Below the pieces are notes generated by a model, which was not told the DNA's origin, ran no database searches, and was given only the letters and a program-made list of their open reading frames with translations. A DNA stretch of 64,000 nt from Kitasatospora arboriphila (lineage in GTDB: Bacteria > Actinomycetota > Actinomycetes > Mycobacteriales > Mycobacteriaceae), in NCBI RefSeq assembly GCF_000717275.1, contig NZ_JNYV01000004.1, positions 62,001 to 126,000 on the forward strand. Reading direction: 5' to 3'. Both the position numbers and the translations under genes were made by a program. Positions 8,339 to 17,969 of this stretch are shown one piece after another (the first letter of the stretch is position 1; every line of letters begins with the position of its first letter).

Positions 8339-9208
8339 TCAGGCGACCAGCAGGCCGGCCGCGGTGCCGATGGACCACAGGAGCATGGCCAACCCGGTCA
8401 GTGCGAGTGCGGGGATGAGTGCCGGGCCGCCGGCGCCGGCCCGGACGGGCGCGTTGGCCTTGACAGCGAGCGGCGCGGCGACCAGTCCGAGCAACGCCCA
8501 CGGGGTCGCGGCGATGAGCATCAGCGAGATCACCGACGGGATCACGACGAGGACGGTATGGAACACTCGCGTGCGTTTGTCACCGAGGCGAACCGCGAGG
8601 GTGTTTTTGCCCGACACCGTGTCGGTGGGGATGTCGCGCAGGTTGTTGGCCACGAGAACACCGCTGGAGTAACAACCGACCGCAATCGCGCAGAGAAGAC
8701 CCACCCAGTCGACCGACTCGGCCTGCACGAACTGCGTCCCGAGTACTGCGACCAGACCGAAGAACACGAACACCGCGACCTCACCGAAGCCGCTGTAGCC
8801 GTACGGATTACGGCCGCCGGTGTAGTACCAGGCCGCTGCGATGCAGGCGAGTCCGATCAGGATGAGCCACCACGCACTCGCGAGGGCCAGTGCCAGGCCG
8901 GCGACGCCCGCGATCGCAAATGCTGTGATCGCCGCGGTCTTCACCGACTTCGGGCTCGCCGCTTTCGACCCCACGAGCCGCATCGGGCCCACGCGGTCGT
9001 CGTCGGTGCCACGAATGCCGTCGGAATAGTCGTTTGCGAAGTTCACACCGATGATCAACGCCACCGACACCACGAGCGCGAGCGCGGCCTTCCACCAGAT
9101 GATCTGGTCGAGCCAGCCGGCGGCTCCGGTGCCGGCGATCACCGGTGCGATCGCGTTCGGGAAGGTGCGGGGTCTGGCTCCTTCGAACCATTGCGCTGCG
9201 GTAGCCAT
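8339..9208 (-). CDS. menA: 1,4-dihydroxy-2-naphthoate polyprenyltransferase
   Basis: An integral membrane UbiA-family prenyltransferase of 289 residues with about eight or nine hydrophobic segments. The first Asp-rich, Mg-diphosphate-binding motif is [17 protein letters not shown], and the second lies around [22 protein letters not shown], a MenA hallmark. It attaches the polyprenyl chain to 1,4-dihydroxy-2-naphthoate to give demethylmenaquinone. The ATG at 9208 is preceded by AAGGA and begins [19 protein letters not shown], as in mycobacterial MenA. menE and menB lie elsewhere in the window. Confidence 0.95.
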   Translation of the reverse strand: MATAAQWFEGARPRTFPNAIAPVIAGTGAAGWLDQIIWWKAALALVVSVALIIGVNFANDYSDGIRGTDDDRVGPMRLVGSKAASPKSVKTAAITAFAIAGVAGLALALASAWWLILIGLACIAAAWYYTGGRNPYGYSGFGEVAVFVFFGLVAVLGTQFVQAESVDWVGLLCAIAVGCYSSGVLVANNLRDIPTDTVSGKNTLAVRLGDKRTRVFHTVLVVIPSVISLMLIAATPWALLGLVAAPLAVKANAPVRAGAGGPALIPALALTGLAMLLWSIGTAAGLLVA

Positions 9209-9322
9209 GAGAGCATCCTTGCGCACGGGCTCGACCCCGGTGTCCGCCGGACCCACTAGTGTGTAAGAAGCGACCCCGACCTGCAGGTTTGCCGTCGATC
9301 TGTTCATCATCAGCGAGGAAAT

Positions 9323-12300
9323 GTGCCGTCAGTGACAGTAGCGCCGATCATCGGACTGCTGGGACCGGTGGCTGTTGCGGACGAAAACGGACAAATGCGA
9401 CCGGTGCAGGGAATTCGCGCCCGGCGGTTGCTGGCGGTGCTCGCGCTGATGCCCGGAACCCACCGATCGCAGTCAGCACTGATCGACGGGGTGTGGGGCG
9501 ACGACCTGCCGCGGTCGCCGCAGTCGGCACTGCACACACAGATCTCCAGGCTTCGACCACAACTTCCCGACGGCGCCATCGAGGTCGGGCCGAGGGGTTA
9601 TCGACTCACGCTCTCCGCCGACGCAATCGATGTGTTCGCCGCCAGATCTCTCGTCGCCGAGGGGTCGACCCAGGCGCTCGACACCGCGGCGGCACTGTGG
9701 CGCGGGGATCCGGGCGAAGACCTCGGTGACGATGACCTGGCCCGCACCCTCCGCCAGACCGCCGACCGCGTCCACGACGACATCGCCGCCCATCGATCAC
9801 GTAAAGCTCTGGATGATGGCGACTTCGAGCTGGCGCGCTCGCTCGCCCAGCAACGATGCGATGCTGATCCTCTTGATGAGTCCGCGCACACCACCGTGAT
9901 CCGCGCGCTGGCGGCACTGGGCCGCGACGCGGAGGCTCTCGCCGTGTTCGCCCGCATCCGGCGCTCACTGTCCGCCGAATTGGGCGCGGACCCCGGGCCG
10001 GAACTCGCTGCGTTGCATCAGCAACTGGTGAGCCGGCAGGGAGCTGCGCCGTCGCCCACACGTCGTGCGGCCCCCGTCAGGGCGGTGGGTTTGTCGGCCG
10101 AACCGAACGAGTTGTTCGGCCGCGCTGCCGATGTCGCGAGGATCTGCCGGCTGTTCGAGACCTCGCGCATGGTCACCGTGCAGGGACCAGGAGGCGCGGG
10201 AAAGACGCGTATTGCCAACAAGATCGGGCACATCGTCGCCGGAGACGGCGCCCGTGTCTTCTTCGTCGAATTGGCGTCGGTTCGCGGTGACGACGACGTG
10301 CTGGCCGCAGTCGCGGGCACTCTCGGCGTCGGCGAATCCGACGTTGGTCCAGGCGGTCGGCCGAGGTTGGCGTACTCAGACCTGCGCGCGCGGCTCGCCG
10401 ACGCCCTGACCGCGGACACGCTGGTCATCCTCGACAACTGTGAGCACGTCGTCGACGCCGCCGCGCGCATCGCGAGCGAATTGATCGCAGCCGCAGACGG
10501 GGTGCGGATCCTGGCGACCAGCAGATCGCCGTTGCGGGTCAGCAGTGAGGTCGTCCATCAGCTCCCGACCCTCGATGTCGCCGAGAAAGGCTCGGCAGCA
10601 ACGGATCTCTTTGTCGCCCGTGCACATGCGATCCGGCCGGATGTGGCGATCGACCTCGGTGAGGTCGCGGCGCTCTGCCGTGCGCTTGACGGTCTGCCGC
10701 TGGCGATCGAACTGGCCGCCGCCCGGGTCAGGACGATGACCGTCGGCGAGATCTCCCAGAGGCTGACCGATCGCTTTGCGCTGCTGAGTGCGGGCAGCCG
10801 CTCGGCGCCACTGCGACATCGCACCTTGCATGCGGTGATCGAGTGGAGCTGGGAACTGCTCGACCATGCGGCACAGGTCGCTCTGCGTCGGCTGTGCCGG
10901 TTCCCCGGTGGTTTCTCGCGGGAAGCGGCCTCCGAAGTGGTGGGCGTGGCGGGTTTCGAGCTCGACGACGTTCTCGACGCGCTTGTCGACCAGTCCCTGC
11001 TGCACGTGGTCGAGAACGGTGGCGTTCGTTACCGCATGCTGGAGACCGTCCGGGAGTTCGGCGAAGAACAGATCACCGCGGCCGGCGAAGAGGCGCAGGT
11101 CAATTCGGCAATCGCTCGGTGGGCCCGGAAGTTCTCCGAAGACGTCCGCGAGCCGTTCGAGAACGGGCGGCAACCGGTGGCGTTGAAGGCGATCGCTGCT
11201 GAGGCCGACAATCTGGTGTGGGTGTTGCGTCGCTGCATGGAGCCCGACCCGCTTCACCGCCCCGACGCCGCGGAATTGACTGTGGTGACCTGCTTTCCCG
11301 TGCTCGCCGGTTATTGGGCCATCCGTGGTCTGCACGCCGAGGTGATGATGTGGGGACCACGCGTGGTCGCGGCCCTGCCCGCCGAGACGCCCGCAGCGAT
11401 CGCGGCGATGTCTGACTTCGAGCGCGAGAACCGCCAGGCCACCTACATTCTCGCGGCAGCGCATCTGTTGATGTCTCGACACCTGCGGTCGCTCGCCGTT
11501 GCACGGACCCGGCTTCGGCGACTTCTCCGACCTCAGCTGTCCAACCTTCGTCCGATGGACTTCGCATCCGCGATCGCAACCGCGTACCACCCGCTCTCGG
11601 CACTGCGGCTGTTGATCACCGCGCGGGACAGTCCCAACCCGCGTGTCCAGATGCTGGCGGCGGTGTTGCGGGTGAACGTCCGGGAGAACGTGGGTGACCG
11701 CGCGGGCGCCATGCGCGACGCCGTCGAGAACCTGGCCCTCACCGAGGAGCGGAACGACCTGTGGATGGCCGCGGCGTCCAGGATGGAGATCGGAAGTCTC
11801 TACGGTCAGGTCGGTGACTTCGACGCGGCGCTCGAAAGTTATTTCAAGGCAATTCATCTGCTGAACGAGATCGGGTCCGAACAGGACAGCATGCAGGCGC
11901 GAGGGTATGTGGTGGCCGCCCTGATCGGATCGGGCCGGATCGACGACGCCCGGGCGGAGTTCGCCGACCTCTCCGGCGGCTGGCAACCCAGTGACCCCGA
12001 CCCGCAACTGCATCCGGAGGTCTCCGCCGGCATCCTCATCGCCGCGGCCGAACTCGAGGTCTACGACCACAGAACCACCTCGGCAGCGAACCTGTATGAG
12101 CGCGCGGTTCGGCTGTTGCTGAGCGAACACCCCATGCCGGCGCAGGACCCGTTTGTTGCCATGATCATCAGTACGGCCGTGTGTGGCATGGCGGTCAACG
12201 GCGCGGTCGACCGCGCCACGCCGTACCTTGCCGATCTCGCCAAGATCATCGACCACATGGTGGGACCCAGTGGAATGGGTGACCTACCTCAAATGGGTTC

Positions 12301-12556
12301 GGTCGCACTGGGATACGGGGCGTTGACGTGTCTGCGCCGGCCTGGTTCGCCTGACGGGGTGAGGTTGTTGCACCTGGCCGTAAGGCTGGGTGGACGCCGG
12401 GATTTCCCCACACTCGCCTCAGCGATGGACCGTAGATTCGAGATGTCCGGTGTCTGCGACGACGAGTGGCGATCGGGTGAGGCGGCGGTGTCCACGATGT
12501 CCCGCAGGCAAGCCGTGCGGGACATCGTGGACATCATCAAGAGGCTCAACGTCTAG
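9323..12556 (+). CDS. SARP/AfsR-type regulator: winged helix, BTAD, NTPase and TPR-like C-terminus
   Basis: A 1077-residue regulator. An OmpR-like winged helix (about 1-85) is followed by a BTAD domain (about 90-240, ending [18 protein letters not shown]). An NTPase domain carries Walker [10 protein letters not shown] near 287-295 and [10 protein letters not shown] near 370. [16 protein letters not shown] is typical of LuxR/AfsR-like STAND ATPases. The remaining 550 or so residues are helical and TPR-like. Such proteins activate secondary-metabolite or efflux genes. It starts at a GTG with GAGGAA upstream. Its stop codon overlaps that of the convergent ABC-2 permease, and that exporter is a plausible but unproven target. 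Confidence 0.87.
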   Translation: MPSVTVAPIIGLLGPVAVADENGQMRPVQGIRARRLLAVLALMPGTHRSQSALIDGVWGDDLPRSPQSALHTQISRLRPQLPDGAIEVGPRGYRLTLSADAIDVFAARSLVAEGSTQALDTAAALWRGDPGEDLGDDDLARTLRQTADRVHDDIAAHRSRKALDDGDFELARSLAQQRCDADPLDESAHTTVIRALAALGRDAEALAVFARIRRSLSAELGADPGPELAALHQQLVSRQGAAPSPTRRAAPVRAVGLSAEPNELFGRAADVARICRLFETSRMVTVQGPGGAGKTRIANKIGHIVAGDGARVFFVELASVRGDDDVLAAVAGTLGVGESDVGPGGRPRLAYSDLRARLADALTADTLVILDNCEHVVDAAARIASELIAAADGVRILATSRSPLRVSSEVVHQLPTLDVAEKGSAATDLFVARAHAIRPDVAIDLGEVAALCRALDGLPLAIELAAARVRTMTVGEISQRLTDRFALLSAGSRSAPLRHRTLHAVIEWSWELLDHAAQVALRRLCRFPGGFSREAASEVVGVAGFELDDVLDALVDQSLLHVVENGGVRYRMLETVREFGEEQITAAGEEAQVNSAIARWARKFSEDVREPFENGRQPVALKAIAAEADNLVWVLRRCMEPDPLHRPDAAELTVVTCFPVLAGYWAIRGLHAEVMMWGPRVVAALPAETPAAIAAMSDFERENRQATYILAAAHLLMSRHLRSLAVARTRLRRLLRPQLSNLRPMDFASAIATAYHPLSALRLLITARDSPNPRVQMLAAVLRVNVRENVGDRAGAMRDAVENLALTEERNDLWMAAASRMEIGSLYGQVGDFDAALESYFKAIHLLNEIGSEQDSMQARGYVVAALIGSGRIDDARAEFADLSGGWQPSDPDPQLHPEVSAGILIAAAELEVYDHRTTSAANLYERAVRLLLSEHPMPAQDPFVAMIISTAVCGMAVNGAVDRATPYLADLAKIIDHMVGPSGMGDLPQMGSVALGYGALTCLRRPGSPDGVRLLHLAVRLGGRRDFPTLASAMDRRFEMSGVCDDEWRSGEAAVSTMSRRQAVRDIVDIIKRLNV

Positions 12557-13377
12557 GCGTTGCGCATGTACGACTTCACCGTGAGTGGAGCCATGATCGC
12601 GATGATGATGGCGGCACCCACGAGCGACCAGACGACGTGCATACCGATATGACCGTTGTTGGTCAGTTCGCGAACCGCGCTGACCAGGTGCGAGATGGGG
12701 TTGACGTTGACGAAGGACTGCATCCAGCCAGGCATGGTCTCCGGTTGCACGAACGCGTTGGACATGAAGGTCAGTGGGAACAGGATGAGCATCGAGATGC
12801 CTTGTACTGCTGAGGCTTTCTTCATGATGGTGCCCATGAAGGCGAAGATCCACGACACCGCGAAGCTGCACGTGATGACCAGCAGGGTCGCGCCGAGCAC
12901 GCCCAGTGCATCCGGTCGCCAGCCCATCGCGATGCCGACCACAAACGTGATCACGGTGGCGATCAGATAACGGACGACGTCGGCGAGAAGTGCTCCCGCC
13001 AAGGGGCTTATGCGGGCGATCGGGAGCGACCGGAAGCGGTCGAACACGCCCTTGTCCATGTCTTCACGCAACTGGGTACCGGTCACGATGCTGGTGACGA
13101 TCACAGTCTGCACCAGGATGCCGGGAATGATGATCGGCAGGTAGTCGTGCACGCTGCCGGCGAGGGCGCCGCCGAAGATGTAGGTGAACATCAGGGTGAA
13201 GATGATCGGTTGCAGCACAACGTCGAACAGCTGCTCGGGGTTGTGGCGGATCTTGAGCAGACCGCGGTAGCCCATCGTGAACGATTGCCGGACAGCGTCG
13301 GCGACACTCACCGATCTGACGGGGACGGTGGTGTTGGTGGGTGCGGTGGTGATGGGTTTGTCGATGAGTGTGGTCAT
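12553..13377 (-). CDS. ABC-2 type permease, DrrB-like
   Basis: A 274-residue permease with six hydrophobic segments. The first follows LKIRHNPEQLFDVVLQPIIF, and the family-typical FGGALAGSVHDYLPIIIPGI appears around 70-90. It pairs with the DrrA-like ATPase through a 4-bp ATGA overlap. DrrAB-type systems export drugs or polyketide/lipid products such as daunorubicin or phthiocerol dimycocerosate. The stop overlaps by two bases the stop of the convergent SARP gene, so there is no room for a separate terminator. Confidence 0.9.
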   Translation of the reverse strand: MTTLIDKPITTAPTNTTVPVRSVSVADAVRQSFTMGYRGLLKIRHNPEQLFDVVLQPIIFTLMFTYIFGGALAGSVHDYLPIIIPGILVQTVIVTSIVTGTQLREDMDKGVFDRFRSLPIARISPLAGALLADVVRYLIATVITFVVGIAMGWRPDALGVLGATLLVITCSFAVSWIFAFMGTIMKKASAVQGISMLILFPLTFMSNAFVQPETMPGWMQSFVNVNPISHLVSAVRELTNNGHIGMHVVWSLVGAAIIIAIMAPLTVKSYMRNA

Positions 13378-14357
13378 GCGGCTTGCTCCTCGGAAGTGGG
13401 GTCGGCGGGTTTGCCGGTGATGGTGAGGAAGACCTCGTCGAGACTCGGCTTCTGGACGTTCAGCCCTTCGATCGCAATGCCCTCCTCGCGCAACGCGATG
13501 AGGACGTCGGGCAGTAGATCCGGGCGGTCCATGGGGGCGGTGATGCGTCCGGCTTCGGCGCTGAGCGTGGCCGGTTCGGAGAGGATCCGTTCGATGAGTG
13601 CGGCTGCGGCCGGAGCCATCGCTTTGTCGGCGGGGGTCAGTTGCAGAGTGGACGACCCGACCGAGCTCTTCAGCTCGTCCGCTGTTCCGTCGGCGATCAC
13701 TCGTCCGTGATCGATCACCGCGATGCGGTCGGCGAGCTGGTCGGCCTCGTCGAGGTATTGGGTGGTGAGCAGCACTGTGCTGCCACCGGCGACGAGACGC
13801 CGGATGGTGTCCCACATCTGCGCGCGGGTCCGCGGGTCGAGACCGGTGGTCGGTTCATCGAGGAAGAGCAATGGGGGAGTGGCTATCAGGCTTGCGGCGA
13901 GGTCGAGTCGCCGACGCATTCCGCCCGAGAACTGTTTGAGTGGTCGTTTGGCGGCGTCGGTCAGTCCGAACTCCTCGAGCAGGTCATGGGCCCGTTGCCG
14001 CGACGCCCGGCGACTGTTGCCGAGCAGGCGACCGAAGACGATGAGGTTCTCGGTGGCGGAAAGGTCTTCGTCGACCGACGCGTACTGGCCGGTGACCCCG
14101 ACGAGCGAGCGTACGGCGACCGAGTCGGCGGTCACGTCGTACCCGAATATCTCCGCCTGACCCTCGTCAGGCTTGAGGAGGGTGGCGAGCATGCGCACGG
14201 TGGTGGTCTTACCTGCGCCGTTGGGGCCGAGGACTCCGTAGACCGATCCGGTGGGAACCACCAGATCGACGCCATCGACGGCTTTGGTGGAACCGAAGTG
14301 TTTGACCAATCCGCGGGCCTCGATGGCCGGCGCATCGGTGTGCAGTGGTGTGTTCAT
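13374..14357 (-). CDS. ABC transporter ATP-binding protein, DrrA-like
   Basis: A 327-residue ATPase. Walker A is GPNGAGKTT, the signature is FSGGMRRRLDLA, Walker B is LLFLDEPTTGLD, and the H-loop lies in LLTTQYLDEAD. The C-terminal extension of about 90 residues (IEGLNVQKPSLDEVFLTITG) is the DrrA-type regulatory domain. It is the first gene of the two-gene export operon, translationally coupled to the permease. Substrate unknown; a hydrophobic drug or lipid is likely from the family. Confidence 0.93.
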   Translation of the reverse strand: MNTPLHTDAPAIEARGLVKHFGSTKAVDGVDLVVPTGSVYGVLGPNGAGKTTTVRMLATLLKPDEGQAEIFGYDVTADSVAVRSLVGVTGQYASVDEDLSATENLIVFGRLLGNSRRASRQRAHDLLEEFGLTDAAKRPLKQFSGGMRRRLDLAASLIATPPLLFLDEPTTGLDPRTRAQMWDTIRRLVAGGSTVLLTTQYLDEADQLADRIAVIDHGRVIADGTADELKSSVGSSTLQLTPADKAMAPAAAALIERILSEPATLSAEAGRITAPMDRPDLLPDVLIALREEGIAIEGLNVQKPSLDEVFLTITGKPADPTSEEQAA

Positions 14358-14480
14358 GGAACAGACTCTGCGCCGACGCGCTGTCGTGGCGCTTACACCG
14401 GCTGTCGCGGGCTGTCAGGTGCTGTCATGGGTTAACCACGGCGGCAAGACAGTCAGGTCTCCGCGTGACACCGAGAACGT

Positions 14481-14768
14481 TCACAACTCAGCGAGATCGA
14501 TGTGTCCGTCCTGCAATGCGCGGGCCAGCAATGCCGCTTTTGTGTTCGCCGGACGACCCACCGACGCGTATTTCAGCCTGATCCGATTCACGTGCGTGCT
14601 CACCGTGGCTGGGGTGATGAACAGCGCTTTGGCCACTTCTGCTTTTGAATCGCGCATGACCCATTCGCGCAGTATCTCTATTTCGCGAGCGGTCAGTGGT
14701 GGGGCTGGAAGGGGTTTTGATCCGTTCGACGGCAACACCAATGCAGAGCTACTCCTCGGGCAGGCCAC
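14481..14768 (-). CDS. Stand-alone LuxR-type HTH protein, possibly a response-regulator remnant
   Basis: A 95-residue protein that is almost only a LuxR/GerE helix-turn-helix: LTAREIEILREWVMRDSKAE and then ATVSTHVNRIRLKYASVGRP. Its last part closely resembles the end of the NarL-type regulator at 17157-17825: both carry an RIRxKYAxxGRPAxTKxxLxxRALxDG pattern. No receiver domain is present, and a stop codon lies ten codons upstream of the GTG, so it is either a solo effector or the relic of a duplicated response regulator. The ribosome binding site is weak. It lies downstream of, and in the same direction as, the two-component genes. Confidence 0.65.
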   Translation of the reverse strand: MACPRSSSALVLPSNGSKPLPAPPLTAREIEILREWVMRDSKAEVAKALFITPATVSTHVNRIRLKYASVGRPANTKAALLARALQDGHIDLAEL

Positions 14769-14881
14769 AGGCCGGAACTTGGGTCCCCCGACCCATCAGG
14801 AGAACGTATCGCGGGTGGCGACAACTCAACAGACGTATCTTTTGGTGTCACAAAAACTGGCCTCATCGTGAGCTATGCAAA

Positions 14882-15973
14882 CTATTCGTCTTCGATATCG
14901 GCGTTCGAATACTTCACGATGTGATTGCCTTTTGACATCTTGCCTGATCTGTCAAGGTCTATGCGGCGGGTTCCGGAAACTCCACTGCGATAAATGGACA
15001 GGACGGTCGACCGGCCGGGTGGCAACACGCGAATGCGTACGTCGCCGTCGCCCGCCTCGGACAGGGCATCGGTGACCACGGTGCTGGCACGGTCACGGAC
15101 CGTCGCGTCCGCGTCGTCGAGACCCCCGTCGTCGATCATCAACACCTCGACGCCCCGGCCGCGAGCCGCGCGTGCGGCAGCAGCCGTGGACGGGGTCACC
15201 AGTGCTTGCGCGCGAAGCTGATCACGCAGATGAGCTTCGAGCAGTTCGCACGATTGCCGCTCATGATCCGACAGGGGCGTGCCCGTGGCGATTCGTTCGA
15301 GCAGCGGGCGAGCGAGTTCGTCGAGTTCGCGTAGCCGGAGGTTGCGCTCGAATTGGGCCGCCGCAACGGCAGAGGCCTCCGCCGCGCGCGTCATCGATTG
15401 CTGTCGGAGCGTGAAGATCGAACGGATCGTCGGGCGGACGGCCATTGCGAGTACGGTCGCGACCGCAACTGCGCCCGAGTTGTAGATCGGTGTGGTGGCT
15501 CCGGTCCACCAGCCCTGATCGGTGTGCGCCGCCCAGGCGCCGTAGATCCCGACCGTCAGAGCGATACTCGACCACGCGTATCTCGTGCGCCCTCGCAGAC
15601 ACATGAACACATAGATGATCGAGGAATATCCGGACACCCAGATCTGATTCGATGTCTCCAACGGCACCGGTACCGCCGACAGCAGAAACGCCGCTGCGAC
15701 AGGCGGCGACAGCGCCAAGACGAGTGCCGCAGTACGTTGCAGAGGGTCATGCGGCAACATGACCACGGCTACGGTCGCAGCGGCCATGACGAGCACGGCG
15801 ACCACCTCGGGCCACAGCGGTGACACCCCGGTGATGTTCTGCAGCGCACAGAAGGCCATCGCCAGCACCACCGCACCCGTCAGCCCCCGCGCTAGGCGGG
15901 TGTGCAGGCCCAGCACCTCGCGGATGTCGGTGGGTCCGGTTGCTGTCCCCGATTTCATTGCGGCCGTCGCCAT
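14882..15973 (-). CDS. Membrane sensor-like protein, degenerate histidine kinase
   Basis: A 363-residue protein with about six membrane segments in residues 30-185, followed by a helical cytoplasmic region (AAEASAVAAAQFERNLRLRELDELARPL). The C-terminal domain would be in the position of an HATPase domain, but I see no N-box or DxGxG motif. It shares its layout with the kinase encoded just upstream and overlaps that gene by 19 bp, so it is probably a paralogue that lost catalysis and acts as a partner or co-sensor (inference). Possible alternatives include a signalling scaffold. Confidence 0.62.
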   Translation of the reverse strand: MATAAMKSGTATGPTDIREVLGLHTRLARGLTGAVVLAMAFCALQNITGVSPLWPEVVAVLVMAAATVAVVMLPHDPLQRTAALVLALSPPVAAAFLLSAVPVPLETSNQIWVSGYSSIIYVFMCLRGRTRYAWSSIALTVGIYGAWAAHTDQGWWTGATTPIYNSGAVAVATVLAMAVRPTIRSIFTLRQQSMTRAAEASAVAAAQFERNLRLRELDELARPLLERIATGTPLSDHERQSCELLEAHLRDQLRAQALVTPSTAAAARAARGRGVEVLMIDDGGLDDADATVRDRASTVVTDALSEAGDGDVRIRVLPPGRSTVLSIYRSGVSGTRRIDLDRSGKMSKGNHIVKYSNADIEDE

Positions 15974-17190
15974 GTCAAGTCGATGCGAGTGCCCTCGCCC
16001 AGCCTTGACGCGATTTCGGCTGAGCCGCCCGGCAATTGGTTCATTCGTCCTCGGACGCTGACAGCGAGGCCGAGCCGGTGGCCGGGGACGGTCGCAGAAT
16101 CAAATCCGACGCCGTTGTCGCCGACCGTCACCCGTAGAAGATCGTCGGCGGCCCTCACCTGCACCGACCGGCGGGCATCCGGCCCGGCGTGTTGAACACT
16201 GTTTCGGAGGGCCTCGGCGAGTGCCGCCGACATCGTCCGAACGACGGTGCCCGGGTAGCGGGTGGCCGGATCGACGGTTCCGTTGAAGCTGACCAATCGG
16301 ATCGAGTCGTCCACTTCGCCGGTGGCACTGCGCAACTGACTGATGGCAGCGTCGACATCGAACTCGGTTTGTTGCCGGACCCCGGATTCGAGGACATCGA
16401 GTTTGGTGAGCGTGTCGGTGGCCTGTTCGACCAGTGCCGGTGACATGTCGTGGCGGGCGGCGGCCAGCAACGTGGCCATCACGCCGTCGTGGGTGAGCGC
16501 GTCGAACCTCGAACGCTCGTGTGCGCGAGCCACGTCCGCAGCGGCTTCGGCAGCGGCAGTGGACGATTGGTGTCGTGTGATGTCGAGGATGCGTCCGGAG
16601 CGAATTGCAGCCACCGCCATCGCGTACGGCATCGCCGTGAGGCAGAAGCTCCAGGCGATCTCGGCAGCTACCGGGTTGCTGTGGTCCGAGACGCGGACCA
16701 CGTCGTTGACGAACTGCACCGAGACCAGGACGAACAACCAATAGGGCAGTGACCAACGGACGCGCCAGGTCAGCGCAGCACTGAAGGCGACCACCCCGTT
16801 GAACTGGGTGAACCACATCCCCTGCGCCACATCGAGTTGCACACCATTCCACACCAGGGGCCACGTGAGGATGGTCAGTGCGTAACCGATCACCACCGCA
16901 CTCGAGGCCGCCCGCACGGCCCGCATGCCGGGCCGGAACGAAGCAACGATCATGGCTATTGCCGACCCGTACACCGCCAGTAGTGCTGCGGCCGTCCACC
17001 ACATCGGGACCGCATCGAACGATGCGGTGATCACGCTGCTGAGACCGATGAAACTCAGGCAATAGCCGATGCCGAGATACCGGCAGAACTGCCGAAAGAT
17101 CTTGTCCGCGGCCGGTACTGTGCCCTCCGGATCGAAGTCGGCCGCCGGAGTGGCGCTCAGCGCCGGAAGAGTCGCGGTATCGGAAGCCAA
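15955..17190 (-). CDS. Membrane sensor histidine kinase, NarX/DesK-like
   Basis: A 411-residue kinase with about six membrane segments between 40 and 215. The dimerisation/phosphoacceptor helix contains DALTHDGVMATLLAAARHD, where the His of THDGV is the likely phosphorylated residue. The ATP-binding domain has the N-box ALAEALRNSVQHAG and the G1 box VGDNGVGFD. It overlaps the response regulator gene by 34 bp and the degenerate sensor by 19 bp, so the three are one operon. The ligand is unknown. Confidence 0.87.
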   Translation of the reverse strand: MASDTATLPALSATPAADFDPEGTVPAADKIFRQFCRYLGIGYCLSFIGLSSVITASFDAVPMWWTAAALLAVYGSAIAMIVASFRPGMRAVRAASSAVVIGYALTILTWPLVWNGVQLDVAQGMWFTQFNGVVAFSAALTWRVRWSLPYWLFVLVSVQFVNDVVRVSDHSNPVAAEIAWSFCLTAMPYAMAVAAIRSGRILDITRHQSSTAAAEAAADVARAHERSRFDALTHDGVMATLLAAARHDMSPALVEQATDTLTKLDVLESGVRQQTEFDVDAAISQLRSATGEVDDSIRLVSFNGTVDPATRYPGTVVRTMSAALAEALRNSVQHAGPDARRSVQVRAADDLLRVTVGDNGVGFDSATVPGHRLGLAVSVRGRMNQLPGGSAEIASRLGEGTRIDLTWRRPQ

Positions 17191-17825
17191 CCGTCCTCCA
17201 ATGCCCGTTTGTAGAGGTCGGTCTTGGTCGGGGCCGGACGGCCGGCGTCGGCGTACTTGCGGCGGATCCGCGACAGGTACACATTGACGGTCTCGGTGGA
17301 CAGACCGGTGAGCGACGCAACGCGATTGGCAGGCTCACCGGATGCATACAGCTCCAATACCTGGCGCTGGCGGGGGCTGAGATTCACCTCGGACAGCGCC
17401 GGGTCGGCGTCGATCGCCGAAGCCCAGTCCATCGTCGCGACGGTGTTCCCGTCGGCTGCGGATCGGATGGCCTCCACCAGTTCGGTGTTGCGCACCGATT
17501 TGCGCACCACACCGAGAACGCCGGCAGCGGTGGCGGCGCGAACGAGGTCGGGGTAGTCCGCTGTGGTGAAGACCAGCACCTTGATGCCGGCGGCGTGCAA
17601 TTGCTCGACGTTGGATTTTGGCGTGGAACCGTCTTCCAGCCGCAGGTCCAAGATCACCAGATCGAGGTCGGTGGTGATGCGGAGGAGCCCGTCCACGGTG
17701 CTAGCCCCCGCGGCGAAGGTCATGCCGTCGGAACCATTGATGATGGCCGCGAGGCCGGTGAGCTGGGACTCGAAGTCCTCCACCACACCGATCTTCCGTT
17801 CGCGGTCACAACTCTGCTCATTCAT
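17157..17825 (-). CDS. NarL/FixJ-family response regulator
   Basis: A 222-residue regulator. The receiver domain (about 10-130) has acidic residues in VVEDFES, the phosphoacceptor Asp in DLVILDLRLEDG, Thr in VLVFTTAD, and Lys in GVVRKSV. The LuxR-type HTH is LSPRQRQVLELYASGEPANR to TVNVYLSRIRRKYADAGRP. It is the first gene of the operon, followed by the kinase and the degenerate sensor. Targets are unknown; autoregulation would be usual. Confidence 0.9.
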   Translation of the reverse strand: MNEQSCDRERKIGVVEDFESQLTGLAAIINGSDGMTFAAGASTVDGLLRITTDLDLVILDLRLEDGSTPKSNVEQLHAAGIKVLVFTTADYPDLVRAATAAGVLGVVRKSVRNTELVEAIRSAADGNTVATMDWASAIDADPALSEVNLSPRQRQVLELYASGEPANRVASLTGLSTETVNVYLSRIRRKYADAGRPAPTKTDLYKRALEDGWLPIPRLFRR

Positions 17826-17969
17826 CGCACTGTTGTTTTAGCCGGTTCCCCCGATTCATATAGTTAGTTTCACCCAACCAGTCGGGATCGGGTGACAAAG
17901 AACACGAATCGTGATGCGCTCGGAAAGCGATCGATTTAGCGTGGCCCGGGCGGCCGAAGCACCGCTGAA

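Noticed and set aside
12553..12556. Overlapping stop codons of the SARP regulator and the ABC-2 permease as a special regulatory device
   Set aside because: Tail-to-tail overlaps of a few bases are common in compact genomes; nothing else supports a special role.
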